A stretch of DNA of 64,000 nucleotides from Bacteroides luhongzhouii (GCF_009193295.2 NZ_CP059973.1:5208001-5272000); one strand, 5' to 3'. Counted from the stretch's first letter, positions 18,526-25,771 are shown. Translations and numbers: made by a program. Notes: a model not told the origin generated them from the letters alone.

Positions 18526-18663
18526 ATGCGTATGGAGAATTTAAAGATTTTATTGACGTTTGGAATAATTCTAATTGTGCCAGTAGTCTTAGTGCCACAG
18601 TTCTTTATTGGATTATTAATACTGATTGTGGCTTGCTTGGCTTTCAGACAGAGGAATTTCTAA
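18526..18663 (+). CDS. Small hydrophobic protein (45 aa)
   Basis: Starts MRMENLKILLTFGIILI and ends FRQRNF. Two hydrophobic stretches separated by PQ make a helical hairpin with a basic tail, typical of a small inner-membrane protein. It ends 24 bp before the DUF3871 gene, so it may be the first gene of that transcript. No function known. Confidence 0.5.
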   Translation: MRMENLKILLTFGIILIVPVVLVPQFFIGLLILIVACLAFRQRNF

Positions 18664-18687
18664 TATTAACTTAATAAATTACAGATT

Positions 18688-19707
18688 ATGGAATCAACAT
18701 TACAGATTATGCCAGTACAGAGAACTAGTAGAAACTTTGGTGAATATGCAGAAGAAGCGGTAATAATTGAAGAGCCAGTAAAGCCCAAGAAAGTAAACCA
18801 CTTTATAGAAGCAAATTCTGTAGAAGTCACTTTAGACCATTTGAGGAATGAGAATGTAATACCAGTTTTCAGCAAGGATAATGAACTGACTATTTCGCAT
18901 CCGCAATTCATTGAAACGGTCTGGGAAGCTGCCAACTCATTCTATAGTGGTGAACAAATCGAGCAGCCAGATATAAGGTGCAGCCATGTGATAAAAGGAA
19001 GAAAACCAGAAGCCGTTAACAAGCCAAAGAACCTGTTAACGGAAGCTGACACTACCCAATATTACGAAAGATGCGCTTTTGCCATAGATATTCCATCTAT
19101 CTATGAAGATGTATCTGGCAACAGGCTTAATCTTTCTATAGTTGGCGTTCGTGCCTTGAATAGAGAGAATCTGGCAACTAAGAAAAGCCCAGAGTTATTC
19201 AGATTGGCGGTTTCATTCAAGAATACCGTATGCTGTAATATGTGCGTTTTCACAGACGGATATAAGGACGACATTAAAGTAATGAGCACAAAGGAACTGT
19301 TTAGGGCTACATTGGAACTACTTAATAATTTCAATGCAGCCAAAAACATACATTTGTTGCAAACGCTTGGCGATTCTTACCTGAATGAGCACCAATTTGT
19401 GACCTTGCTTGGCAGAATGAGACTTTATCAATGTCTACCACAGGGGTATCAAAAAGCAATTCCACGTATGTTATTTACTGATACACAGGTTAACAATGTG
19501 GCTAGGGCTTATATCGATGATGAGAACTTTGGGAGCTTGGGAAATGATATTAGTATGTGGAAATTGTACAATCTATTGACAGGTGCTAACAAAACCCATT
19601 CGTATATCGATTCATTCTTGGATAGAGCCTATAATGCTACAGAACTTGCAACGGGTATATGTTCCGCTTTACATGGTGATGATAATTATCAGTGGTTTCT
19701 TAGTTAG
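18688..19707 (+). CDS. DUF3871 family protein
   Basis: 339 residues. The segment HFIEANSVEVTLDHLRNE-NVIPVFSKDNELTISH followed by FIETV is the pattern I associate with DUF3871, a family found in Bacteroidetes mobile elements. No signal peptide or membrane segment; no catalytic motif. Function unknown. Known context: these proteins accompany conjugative and mobilisable elements and phage-like islands. Followed by a terminator at 19745. Confidence 0.75.
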   Translation: MESTLQIMPVQRTSRNFGEYAEEAVIIEEPVKPKKVNHFIEANSVEVTLDHLRNENVIPVFSKDNELTISHPQFIETVWEAANSFYSGEQIEQPDIRCSHVIKGRKPEAVNKPKNLLTEADTTQYYERCAFAIDIPSIYEDVSGNRLNLSIVGVRALNRENLATKKSPELFRLAVSFKNTVCCNMCVFTDGYKDDIKVMSTKELFRATLELLNNFNAAKNIHLLQTLGDSYLNEHQFVTLLGRMRLYQCLPQGYQKAIPRMLFTDTQVNNVARAYIDDENFGSLGNDISMWKLYNLLTGANKTHSYIDSFLDRAYNATELATGICSALHGDDNYQWFLS

Positions 19708-19744
19708 TGGTATTTGAGAATATATAGGATTGTCAAATACAGAA

Positions 19745-19786
19745 AAAGGGCATCTATATAATAAAGTATAGGTGTCCTTTCTTTAT
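19745..19786 (+). terminator. Terminator after the DUF3871 gene
   Basis: A 14-bp stem (AAAGGGCATCTATA with TATAGGTGTCCTTT, G-T pairs included) followed by a CTTTATT tail. Confidence 0.65.
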
Positions 19787-19814
19787 TCTGTCACTTATTA
19801 ATAATCAAAGATTT

Positions 19815-19940
19815 ATGTTACAAACGTTAGTAGTCGTTACATTTTGGATTATAGTTTTCTTTATTGCGTGTGCAATCTCACCTATTGTATTCTTCTTCAT
19901 GATTATCTGGACTATATACAAGATTATTACGGTGAAGTAG
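19815..19940 (+). CDS. Small membrane protein (41 aa)
   Basis: Starts MLQTLVVVTFWIIVFF; almost entirely hydrophobic with a short basic C-terminus (YKIITVK). It lies between two intrinsic terminators, which supports a separate transcript. No family recognised. Comparable in kind to the 45-residue protein at 18526. Confidence 0.45.
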   Translation: MLQTLVVVTFWIIVFFIACAISPIVFFFMIIWTIYKIITVK

Positions 19941-19962
19941 TACATTAAAATGCAGAAAAAAC

Positions 19963-19995
19963 AAAGAGCATCCATACAGGTGCTCTTTTTATTTA
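19963..19995 (+). terminator. Terminator after the 41-residue gene
   Basis: AAAGAGCA pairs with TGCTCTTT around a 10-nt loop, followed by TTATTTAT. It overlaps an in-frame upstream extension of the next gene, which argues for the later start at 20019. Confidence 0.7.
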
Positions 19996-20018
19996 TAAAC
20001 CTCTTAAATATTATAAAT

Positions 20019-20291
20019 ATGGTAATAGAAGGCAGTCGCGAATACAAGGCAGCGCAAGAACTTGAAAGAGCCTTGAACGATTATAGTTGGAATCCTAAAA
20101 GATTTGCTGAAAGTACAAGGTATTACCACCGTACACTACAGCAGGAATTAATGAAAACCATAGTAGAGATTATTCGTATGGTTGGTAGTAGGAACTATGG
20201 TACAGACCTTAGAAATCAGGCATCGCACGAACTTTGTAAACGGATAGTTGACAGTGGCGTGTTGGATGAAGCTCACCTACCTTTTATATAG
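20019..20291 (+). CDS. Hypothetical protein (90 aa)
   Basis: Starts MVIEGSREYKAAQELERAL. Helical, charged and soluble; ends LDEAHLPFI. The start at 20019 is chosen because the upstream ATG at 19950 would put a terminator inside the coding region. No family recognised. Followed 8 bp later by a terminator. Confidence 0.55.
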   Translation: MVIEGSREYKAAQELERALNDYSWNPKRFAESTRYYHRTLQQELMKTIVEIIRMVGSRNYGTDLRNQASHELCKRIVDSGVLDEAHLPFI

Positions 20292-20299
20292 GTTGAATG

Positions 20300-20336
20300 A
20301 AGTAGGGACATTATTTACTTAGTGTCCTTGCTTTAT
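20300..20336 (+). terminator. Terminator
   Basis: AAGTAGGGACA pairs with TGTCCTTGCTT (wobble pairs included), followed by TTAT. Confidence 0.55.
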
Positions 20337-20448
20337 AAAAATGTTCACTTTCTCTATTAGTGAATGTTTAGCTAATAATCAGTAGGTTAGATATTCCAAC
20401 TCAAAATTAATATTCACTTTTATTAGTTTCACTATAAAACAGAACGTT

Positions 20449-21036
20449 ATGTCACTTAAATATTCAAGTACAACAGCAGATTATTTGCAATGGAGCGAAG
20501 CGATGAACTTAGTAAGAAAGTTGGCAAGGGATAGTAATTATAAGATGTCACTTCTTATCGCTTTGGGTTGCTTCACAGGTCTAAGAATTTCTGATATTCT
20601 TGCTTTGAGGTGGAATCAGATATTAGATGCAGAAGAGTTCACCATTACAGAGATTAAAACAGGAAAGCAAAGGACAATTAGGATTAATATGCAGCTACAG
20701 CAACATATCAGAGATTGTTATGAGCATATAAATCCAGTTGGCATAAATGCACCTGTATTGATAAGTCAGAAGGGGACAGTGTACACAGTTCAGAGAATCA
20801 ATGTCATGTTGAAGGAGATTAAGAAGAAGTACAAGTTGCATATAGGCAATTTCAGTTGTCATTCTCTTAGAAAGACCTTTGGCAGACAGGTTTATAATAT
20901 GAACAGTGATAATTCGGAGCTTGCACTTGTCAAGCTCATGGAGCTATTCAATCATTCCAGTGTATCAATTACTAAAAGATACTTGGGATTAAGGCAGGAA
21001 GAGCTACTTAATACTTATGATTGTCTTAGCTTCTGA
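20449..21036 (+). CDS. Short tyrosine recombinase (catalytic domain only)
   Basis: 195 residues. Seen: Arg46 (FTGLRISD), Lys73 (TGKQR), His138 and Arg141 (CHSLRKTFG), His169 (FNHSS) and nucleophile Tyr178 (ITKRYLG). All catalytic residues are present, but the usual N-terminal core-binding domain of about 100 residues is absent. Known: short forms occur as accessory recombinases in Bacteroidetes elements. It is followed by the structured region 21189-21475. Inference: it could act on a second site, assist the main integrase, or control inversion. No invertible segment with convincing inverted repeats was found next to it. Confidence 0.85.
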   Translation: MSLKYSSTTADYLQWSEAMNLVRKLARDSNYKMSLLIALGCFTGLRISDILALRWNQILDAEEFTITEIKTGKQRTIRINMQLQQHIRDCYEHINPVGINAPVLISQKGTVYTVQRINVMLKEIKKKYKLHIGNFSCHSLRKTFGRQVYNMNSDNSELALVKLMELFNHSSVSITKRYLGLRQEELLNTYDCLSF

Positions 21037-21152
21037 TAATTAGATTGGTATGAAAATTCAGAATTTCTACTTATATGGGGATTTGGCAAGTTTCATACCA
21101 ACCTTGAATTATTGAGCAGAGACAGCTCTCAACATTTAATAAACAATAGTTC

Positions 21153-21182
21153 TTGCTAATCAAACGTAAATTCGTAACTTTG
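21153..21182 (+). promoter_or_regulatory. Promoter of the structured RNA region
   Basis: TTG at 21153-21155, a 19-bp spacer and TAACTTTG at 21175-21182. Start of transcription expected near 21189. Confidence 0.7.
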
Positions 21183-21188
21183 TAGCAA

Positions 21189-21475
21189 TTTCAGATACTT
21201 AATGTGTTAAGGCTGAAAGGACATAGTTAACGAAGAGCGTTTGATATATTATCCTAAGTTGAAATCTGGACAATTTCATTCTTCAAGGATAGTAGGCAAG
21301 AGCGCTCACGTCAATGTTATATACCTATCTTATTATTGATAGTCTATATATCGTCTGGCGTGGGCTATTGTTTATTACTTGAAGAAGGGCAGTCCAGAGC
21401 CTCAACTTAGTAATATTCAATAGTTCCCACGCTTCTTGTATGTAGTAGCCAACTATAGGGAACAGGTTGGCATAA
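21189..21475 (+). ncRNA. Candidate structured RNA or long structured 5' leader
   Basis: Seen: three folded domains after the promoter. First, GAGCG (21235-21239)/CGCTC (21303-21307) closes TATCCT/AGGATA (21250-21255/21286-21291), AAG/CTT and TGAAAT/ATTTCA with a 7-nt loop. Second, GCGTGGGCTATTG (21358-21370) pairs with CAATAG plus CCCACGC (21418-21423, 21426-21432), enclosing TATTACT/AGTAATA and GGC/GCC. Third, GCCAAC/GTTGGC (21448-21453/21466-21471). A further hairpin AAGTGTG/CACACTT (21534-21540/21561-21567) follows. No ORF of note crosses it. It matches no RNA family I can name. It could be a free ncRNA or the leader of the lipoprotein gene at 21629. Confidence 0.5.
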
Positions 21476-21628
21476 ATACAGGTATATAAGAAACAGACAG
21501 TCTATTTTACTACTCAACAGTTCTTTATCAAAGAAGTGTGCAACTCCGTGTTGTGTTCCTCACACTTATATCTCAATTATTAACGCTCTCTATTAGGAAC
21601 GTAGAAGCACAAACAGATTATATAACAA

Positions 21629-22000
21629 ATGAAGACATTAAGATTTATTGGTATGGCTATAGTAGCCATTATTATGAGTACAAATTTCGTTGCTTGTAGC
21701 GATGACGATGATGACAATCCTATAGTGGGTGTATGGCAGAACGATGATGAAGACGAACATTTAAGGTTGACATTTAACGCTGACGGTAGTGGAGAAGAAT
21801 ATCTATTTTGGGATAATGATAGCGAATCATATAGACACCAATTCACCTATACTTATGATAGTGCAACTAGTACGTTAGTAATAACTTATGAAGATGGTGA
21901 TACCACAAAAGAAACCGTCACTTTTAATGGCAATACTATGACTCTTGCTCATAACGATGATAAAGAAGGCGTTATTGCAATTACTTATAAGAAGATGTAA
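21629..22000 (+). CDS. Lipocalin-like lipoprotein A
   Basis: 123 residues. Signal peptide MKTLRFIGMAIVAIIMS with lipobox VAC and acidic export signal CSDDDDD, implying the cell surface. The mature part starts VGVWQND and is a run of beta strands ending TYKKM, as in lipocalin-like lipoproteins of Bacteroides. Its signal peptide is nearly identical to that of the next gene. Preceded by the structured region 21189-21567. Ligand unknown. Confidence 0.75.
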   Translation: MKTLRFIGMAIVAIIMSTNFVACSDDDDDNPIVGVWQNDDEDEHLRLTFNADGSGEEYLFWDNDSESYRHQFTYTYDSATSTLVITYEDGDTTKETVTFNGNTMTLAHNDDKEGVIAITYKKM

Positions 22001-22006
22001 TTAAAT

Positions 22007-22045
22007 AAAGGCAGCATTTGAAGTAACATTCACTTGCTGCCTTTT
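22007..22045 (+). terminator. Terminator after lipoprotein A
   Basis: AAAGGCAGCA/TGCTGCCTTT perfect 10-bp stem, followed by T. Confidence 0.8.
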
Positions 22046-22220
22046 GGTTTCCATTCCAGTTTACCAAATTATCTCTGTTTCTTTCCTTTATGTAGATAGG
22101 GAGAATGTCATACAGTATTTTTAATTCCATTTAAATATGATTTCTTTACAAATAAGCCTGATTTTAGTCTGTTTAGTTATAAAATATATAATTTTATTTT
22201 TATGTGCTAATATTATTGTT

Positions 22221-22228
22221 TATATTTG
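22221..22228 (+). promoter_or_regulatory. -7 box of lipoprotein B
   Basis: TATATTTG matches TAnnTTTG. A TTG inside it (22226) heads an open frame but is not a credible start; translation begins at 22289. Confidence 0.6.
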
Positions 22229-22288
22229 CAGCAAAATACTTTAACAAAACGAAATCTATTTATTAACATATTAATTTATCAAACCGAA

Positions 22289-22756
22289 ATGAAAACATTA
22301 AGATTAATCGGAATGGCTATCGTAGCCATAGTAATGAGTGTGAATTTTGCAGCTTGTAGCGATGATGATGAAGACATTGATGTAAATCAACTAGAGGGAA
22401 ATTGGGGATTAGTGCTTGACGAAGGCTATGAGTATTATGAAGGTGAAAAAGAAAGTTGGAGTGATAGTTATGACCCTACAAACCCAACAGAAGATTGTGA
22501 AAAAATGACAATCTCAAAAGTGTCAGATAACATCTATTCTGTTGTTCATTATTATTACTATAATAATCAATGGAATCAATCTAGCACTGAAAAATTCACG
22601 TTGGATGGTAACAACTTGCTTCCTGTTGATGAAGAAGATACAGAAGTTAGTTCAATAAAATTGCTTGTTGCTAACTCAAGTCAATTGGTAGTTGAAATGA
22701 AAGGAAGAGATGAAGACGGTGATTTTTATAACAAAATGACGTACAAACGTCTATAA
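22289..22756 (+). CDS. Lipocalin-like lipoprotein B
   Basis: 155 residues from the ATG at 22289. Signal peptide MKTLRLIGMAIVAIVMS, lipobox AAC, then CSDDDED. The signal peptide differs from that of lipoprotein A at four or five positions while the mature parts have diverged; it keeps an LEGNWGL start and a beta-rich body ending TYKRL. A tandem pair of this kind suggests gene duplication with diverging ligand specificity. Own promoter and terminator. Confidence 0.75.
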   Translation: MKTLRLIGMAIVAIVMSVNFAACSDDDEDIDVNQLEGNWGLVLDEGYEYYEGEKESWSDSYDPTNPTEDCEKMTISKVSDNIYSVVHYYYYNNQWNQSSTEKFTLDGNNLLPVDEEDTEVSSIKLLVANSSQLVVEMKGRDEDGDFYNKMTYKRL

Positions 22757-22780
22757 TAAACACACAGTAATTAATAGGTG

Positions 22781-22820
22781 AAGGCGACATTTGAATAATA
22801 TATCAAGTGTCGTCTTTTTT
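22781..22820 (+). terminator. Terminator of lipoprotein B
   Basis: AAGGCGACATTTGA pairs with TCAAGTGTCGTCTT (wobbles included), followed by TTTTT. Confidence 0.75.
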
Positions 22821-22823
22821 AGT

Positions 22824-22997
22824 TCATTTCCTTCTCTTCTTGACTAGTTTATGCTTATTCTTCTTAGCTGAATTTGAGAATAGTTGTTCTAACATCTCCC
22901 TTGTTACAGGTCTGTATATAATATCTGTATATGTAGTTTCTCTAATCTCTTGTGGTAAATAAGAAATCACGGTGCTCTTTTTTGGTGTTACTTGCAT
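22824..22997 (-). CDS. Small basic protein (57 aa)
   Basis: Starts MQVTPKKSTVISYLPQEI and ends KKRRK. Soluble, with a strongly basic C-terminal quarter. A TAACTTTG box at 23041-23048 lies upstream on the same strand. Convergent with lipoprotein B. No family recognised; likely nucleic-acid-binding by charge alone. Confidence 0.5.
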   Translation of the reverse strand: MQVTPKKSTVISYLPQEIRETTYTDIIYRPVTREMLEQLFSNSAKKNKHKLVKKRRK

Positions 22998-23040
22998 ATT
23001 TGTGTAAAAATAAATAGATTGGTAATTGATTTATCTACGG

Positions 23041-23048
23041 CAAAGTTA
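23041..23048 (-). promoter_or_regulatory. -7 box for the 57-residue minus-strand gene
   Basis: TAACTTTG on the minus strand, 44 bp before the ATG at 22997. Confidence 0.5.
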
Positions 23049-23229
23049 TTGATAAGAATCAGGTAAATCTAATACAAGATATATATTTTGGATTATTGGA
23101 ATATATGTGCGTATATCTTCAAAAGGATTTGATTTGAGATAACAAGCAAAGCAGTTCTTGTAACTGATTCATGCCAGATATTTATGATTTCACTTTTTGT
23201 AACTATAAGACGTGATGAAACTCATTGAT

Positions 23230-23269
23230 AAGGTGGTAAGTGAAATTTCATTTACTGCCTTATTTTTTA
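23230..23269 (+). terminator. Orphan intrinsic terminator
   Basis: A 16-bp inverted repeat (AAGGTGGTAAGTGAAA/TTTCATTTACTGCCTT) followed by six T. No gene that I can support ends just before it; the preceding 180 bp may encode a small RNA. Confidence 0.65.
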
Positions 23270-23337
23270 TAATACAGTGAACTGGAATATTGGATAAATT
23301 TGTTTCTTTGCAGTCATTGATTTTAAAAGATAATACC

Positions 23338-24216
23338 ATGAATGAATATGTAGATTTTTATATGCAGAGATGCTTGCAGGTAGCCACAAGCATAGATGAC
23401 AAAAACAAACATATTATATTGAACAATATCAAAGCAATAAATTATGAGGAAGCTGTAAAACTCGCTGAAACCATAATCATAGATGATAACAAACAAAAAT
23501 TATTGCTAAGTGAAGAAGTCTTTGTTAACGATAGTACTCTAGCTCAATATTTAGAAAGAGAGGAACTGGATGCGTTAAAATTATGGAGATTATCCGTATT
23601 GCTGTACGCTATGATAATGGGATGTAATGTTGCTGAACTATCCATATCTGTAGCAGACCAATATTTAGACTTGTTCAACCACCTAAACGATGGAATGAAG
23701 GTTGCAAGTATTGAAGTAGTGGGTAGGTTGCCAACAGAAACGAAGAAAGGTAAATCGCCTACTAAAACCAAAAAGTTTACTATCTCTAGTCAACTACTGA
23801 TTAATAAAATAAAACAAGCTTATTTAGAACTGCAAGATGATATTGTAACAGTAGATAACTTGAAGCATTATACAATTGAGAGGATTACCACTATGAATGA
23901 AATAGCAAACAAAAGAATCTTGAACTATTATTTTGCACAAGAATTGAAAGCCTTCTTGAGCAAATACAAAGGTGGAAAAATGTCCTCAAACAGAAAGAAG
24001 CTTGTTTTATACATCCTATACTTGTTTGGTCGTTTCAAGAACAATATTCCAGTAAATACAGATAATTATAGAGCATTAACGCGCGATTATAATAAATCCC
24101 CAATAAAACTTTCTCTATTCACAGTAAACGGGCAGTCGTTCCCCTTAATCTTACTGCCTAATCCAGAAATTGAAAAAATAAGGTCTAAATATAGAAGGTT
24201 CATAGAGGAAATGTGA
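23338..24216 (+). CDS. Hypothetical protein (292 aa)
   Basis: From the ATG at 23338, starting MNEYVDFYMQRCLQVATS. A TAAATTTG box at 23295-23302 lies upstream, so a TTG at 23290 is not used. The protein is helical with a basic linker near the middle (TETKKGKSPTKTKK). The C-terminal part contains YILYLFGRFK and ends RSKYRRFIEEM. No signal peptide. No family recognised. Next to the ParB-like gene in the element's right arm. Confidence 0.65.
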   Translation: MNEYVDFYMQRCLQVATSIDDKNKHIILNNIKAINYEEAVKLAETIIIDDNKQKLLLSEEVFVNDSTLAQYLEREELDALKLWRLSVLLYAMIMGCNVAELSISVADQYLDLFNHLNDGMKVASIEVVGRLPTETKKGKSPTKTKKFTISSQLLINKIKQAYLELQDDIVTVDNLKHYTIERITTMNEIANKRILNYYFAQELKAFLSKYKGGKMSSNRKKLVLYILYLFGRFKNNIPVNTDNYRALTRDYNKSPIKLSLFTVNGQSFPLILLPNPEIEKIRSKYRRFIEEM

Positions 24217-24263
24217 AATTTCGAGATAATCTAATTTTTCACGAAAAGTAATTTATGGCTCCT

Positions 24264-24271
24264 TACCTTTG
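24264..24271 (+). promoter_or_regulatory. -7 box of the ParB-like gene
   Basis: TACCTTTG matches TAnnTTTG, 49 bp before the ATG at 24321. Confidence 0.6.
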
Positions 24272-24320
24272 CAGCATAGTTAATAACTAATTGCTGTAGG
24301 AGGCAGCGTAATAAAGAGAA

Positions 24321-25277
24321 ATGAAAAATGAGAAAAATTTATTAAAAGAAGAATTTTTATTAAAAGTTATTGCCTTATCAACATTGTTAGATAAAGGCTT
24401 TAAGATAGCTAGACTATCAGGTAATCGTAACTTTGACGAAAAGGTGGTTAAAGCTAAAATGAAGTCCATGAAGGCAAATGGAATGTTAGTTCCCGCTATC
24501 ATAGTGGATGCAAAGAAAGTTATAGAAGCCGGATTGGAGATTGTAGATTTTGAAACGGGAGAAATCATTAGCGGAGCTGATGCAGCCCGGTACGTTGTGT
24601 TAGTGGATGCAAACCACCGTTACAAAGGTCATCTAAATCTTCTGGAAGCTAACAAGGATTTAAAAGATGAAGAAAAGTACAAAGGTGAGTTCTATCTTAT
24701 CTATGCTTTGAATGAAGAAATTGCAGTCTCGAGAATGTTTTCGGAGATTAACATTTGTACAAATCCTTGGAAGGGGGGCGACTTTCCTAAGGGGGCTAAA
24801 ATGGCGTGCAAAGAGGAGCTTCCGCTACTTGATTTTATCGTGGAGCTTACCGAAGAAGGTTATCCACTACCAACAGCCTCCAAATGGGGAACGTTTAAAG
24901 CGGGTATTACTAAAGAGATAATGGCAGATGCAATGGCGGGTAAGATAAGTGATAAATTACGGAAAACTAATGGATTGGAAAGGGGGAGAAGATTATTAAA
25001 AGCAGTAGCAGAACACCTCTCCAAAGAGATTCTCAAAAGTCGAACTCTCATTGATTGGATTATCTATCAGTACGATGAAGCAGATGATGACCAAAAAGGT
25101 GCTACGATTGACAATCTGGTCAAGTTCTTTTCGAGTTTGAGTAAAGAGAAAGCAGAGCAGATAGAGAAAGCCAAAGGACAGCGAGGTGGAGATACCAAAG
25201 AGACCATTATAAATCGCCTTCTCAACAATTTCTACGAGCAGTTCACACAATCTCAAAGTGCTTCTACTGATGAGTAA
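24321..25277 (+). CDS. ParB-N-like domain protein
   Basis: 318 residues. The N-terminal 130 residues have the order of a ParB/sulfiredoxin-like domain: a NRNFDEKVVKAKMKSMKANG helix region, a strand VPAIIVDA, and VDANHRYKGHL, comparable to the ParB box with its HR pair. The C-terminal part is helical and basic. Known: such domains bind nucleotides (CTP in ParB) or act as nucleases in mobile elements. No ParA or centromere-like repeat is visible nearby, so partitioning is not supported. Likely a maintenance or regulatory protein of the element. Confidence 0.6.
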   Translation: MKNEKNLLKEEFLLKVIALSTLLDKGFKIARLSGNRNFDEKVVKAKMKSMKANGMLVPAIIVDAKKVIEAGLEIVDFETGEIISGADAARYVVLVDANHRYKGHLNLLEANKDLKDEEKYKGEFYLIYALNEEIAVSRMFSEINICTNPWKGGDFPKGAKMACKEELPLLDFIVELTEEGYPLPTASKWGTFKAGITKEIMADAMAGKISDKLRKTNGLERGRRLLKAVAEHLSKEILKSRTLIDWIIYQYDEADDDQKGATIDNLVKFFSSLSKEKAEQIEKAKGQRGGDTKETIINRLLNNFYEQFTQSQSASTDE

Positions 25278-25366
25278 AATTAAAAGCCAGTTATCGAGAT
25301 GATAACTAGTTATCTTGACTTTAAATTCAATCTCTGTGGTATTTGATTATTTGAATGTTATTTTGT

Positions 25367-25405
25367 AAGCCAGTGGTCAGTGATGATAGCTGGCTTTTGT
25401 TTTTC
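25367..25405 (+). terminator. Terminator of the ParB-like gene
   Basis: AAGCCAG/CTGGCTT stem followed by TTGTTTTTC, 90 bp after the stop. Confidence 0.7.
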
Positions 25406-25569
25406 TCTGACACAAAAGTGCATGGGAGAATTTTTAAAGCTCAATCTCAATTCTCCTTCCTTATGCGAACTTCAAAATAGAGTTATCTGAAATACAATGA
25501 GCATTGTAGACTAAAATACTATTCTCCTTAGGAATTTACCCTATATCCCATTTTATATTGAAAAATAAG

Positions 25570-25601
25570 TTTGGAATTTAGAAGGTCATGAACTATCTTT
25601 G
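25570..25601 (+). promoter_or_regulatory. Outward-facing consensus promoter at the right end of the element
   Basis: TTTG (25570-25573), a 20-bp spacer and TATCTTTG (25594-25601): as strong a match as any in the window. It points out of the element across attR, about 80 bp away. In the integrated state no supported gene follows before the terminator at 25739. After excision it would point across attP towards the integrase. Confidence 0.75.
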
Positions 25602-25679
25602 TAAGACAGTAAACAATAAGTATAACCAATGCGTATAAGCAATAAATCATTTAAAGAGCTGATTATCATCACTTCGCTC

Positions 25680-25701
25680 AACACTGGCAGTGTTAAGGTG
25701 A
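25680..25701 (+). repeat. attR core (22-bp direct repeat)
   Basis: Identical to 10098-10119. It is the left part of a displaced tRNA 3' segment that continues to 25725. Confidence 0.9.
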
Positions 25702-25725
25702 TCGGTTCGAGTCCGATACGCTCCA
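25702..25725 (+). pseudogene. Displaced 3' part of the host tRNA-Ala gene
   Basis: With the att core this carries anticodon arm, T arm and acceptor 3' strand, but no 5' half. The T stem is ATCGG/CCGAT, against ACGAG/CTCGT in the intact gene at 10070. Both stems pair fully and the T loop and acceptor are identical. Not a functional tRNA. Confidence 0.85.
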
Positions 25726-25738
25726 CAACCATCCAATC

Positions 25739-25771
25739 AGGGGTTCTGTTTTCAGAACCTCTTTCTTTTTT
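25739..25771 (+). terminator. Original host tRNA terminator
   Basis: AGGGGTTCTG pairs with CAGAACCTCT around TTTT, followed by a T-rich tail. It now ends the transcript from the outward promoter. From here to 26013 I see no gene. Confidence 0.8.

Larger units (their letters stand above)
10098..25701. mobile_element. 15.6-kb integrative element in tRNA-Ala(GGC)
   Basis: Seen: the 22-bp sequence covering the tRNA anticodon arm is repeated exactly at 10098-10119 and 25680-25701. A tyrosine integrase starts 67 bp after the tRNA. The interval is visibly AT-richer than its flanks and interrupts a tRNA from its own terminator (25739-25771). Known: tRNA genes are standard sites for tyrosine-recombinase elements, which usually rebuild the tRNA 3' end. 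No relaxase, coupling protein, type IV secretion, capsid or terminase gene is recognisable. It is therefore a small element that would depend on another element for transfer, or carries an unrecognised mobilisation gene. Contents: integrase, helicase, second recombinase, DUF3871, ParB-like protein, lipoproteins and small proteins. Confidence 0.9.

Noticed and set aside
21037..21628. Invertible DNA segment controlled by the short recombinase
   Set aside because: The inverted arms found are those of RNA-like hairpins at short range; no pair of recombinase-type sites flanking a promoter was seen.
24321..25277. Plasmid-type ParAB partition locus
   Set aside because: Only a ParB-like domain is present; no ParA ATPase and no centromere-like repeats were found in the element.
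25680..25725. Second tRNA-Ala gene
   Set aside because: Only the 3' half is present; there is no D arm or 5' acceptor strand, so it is an att remnant.
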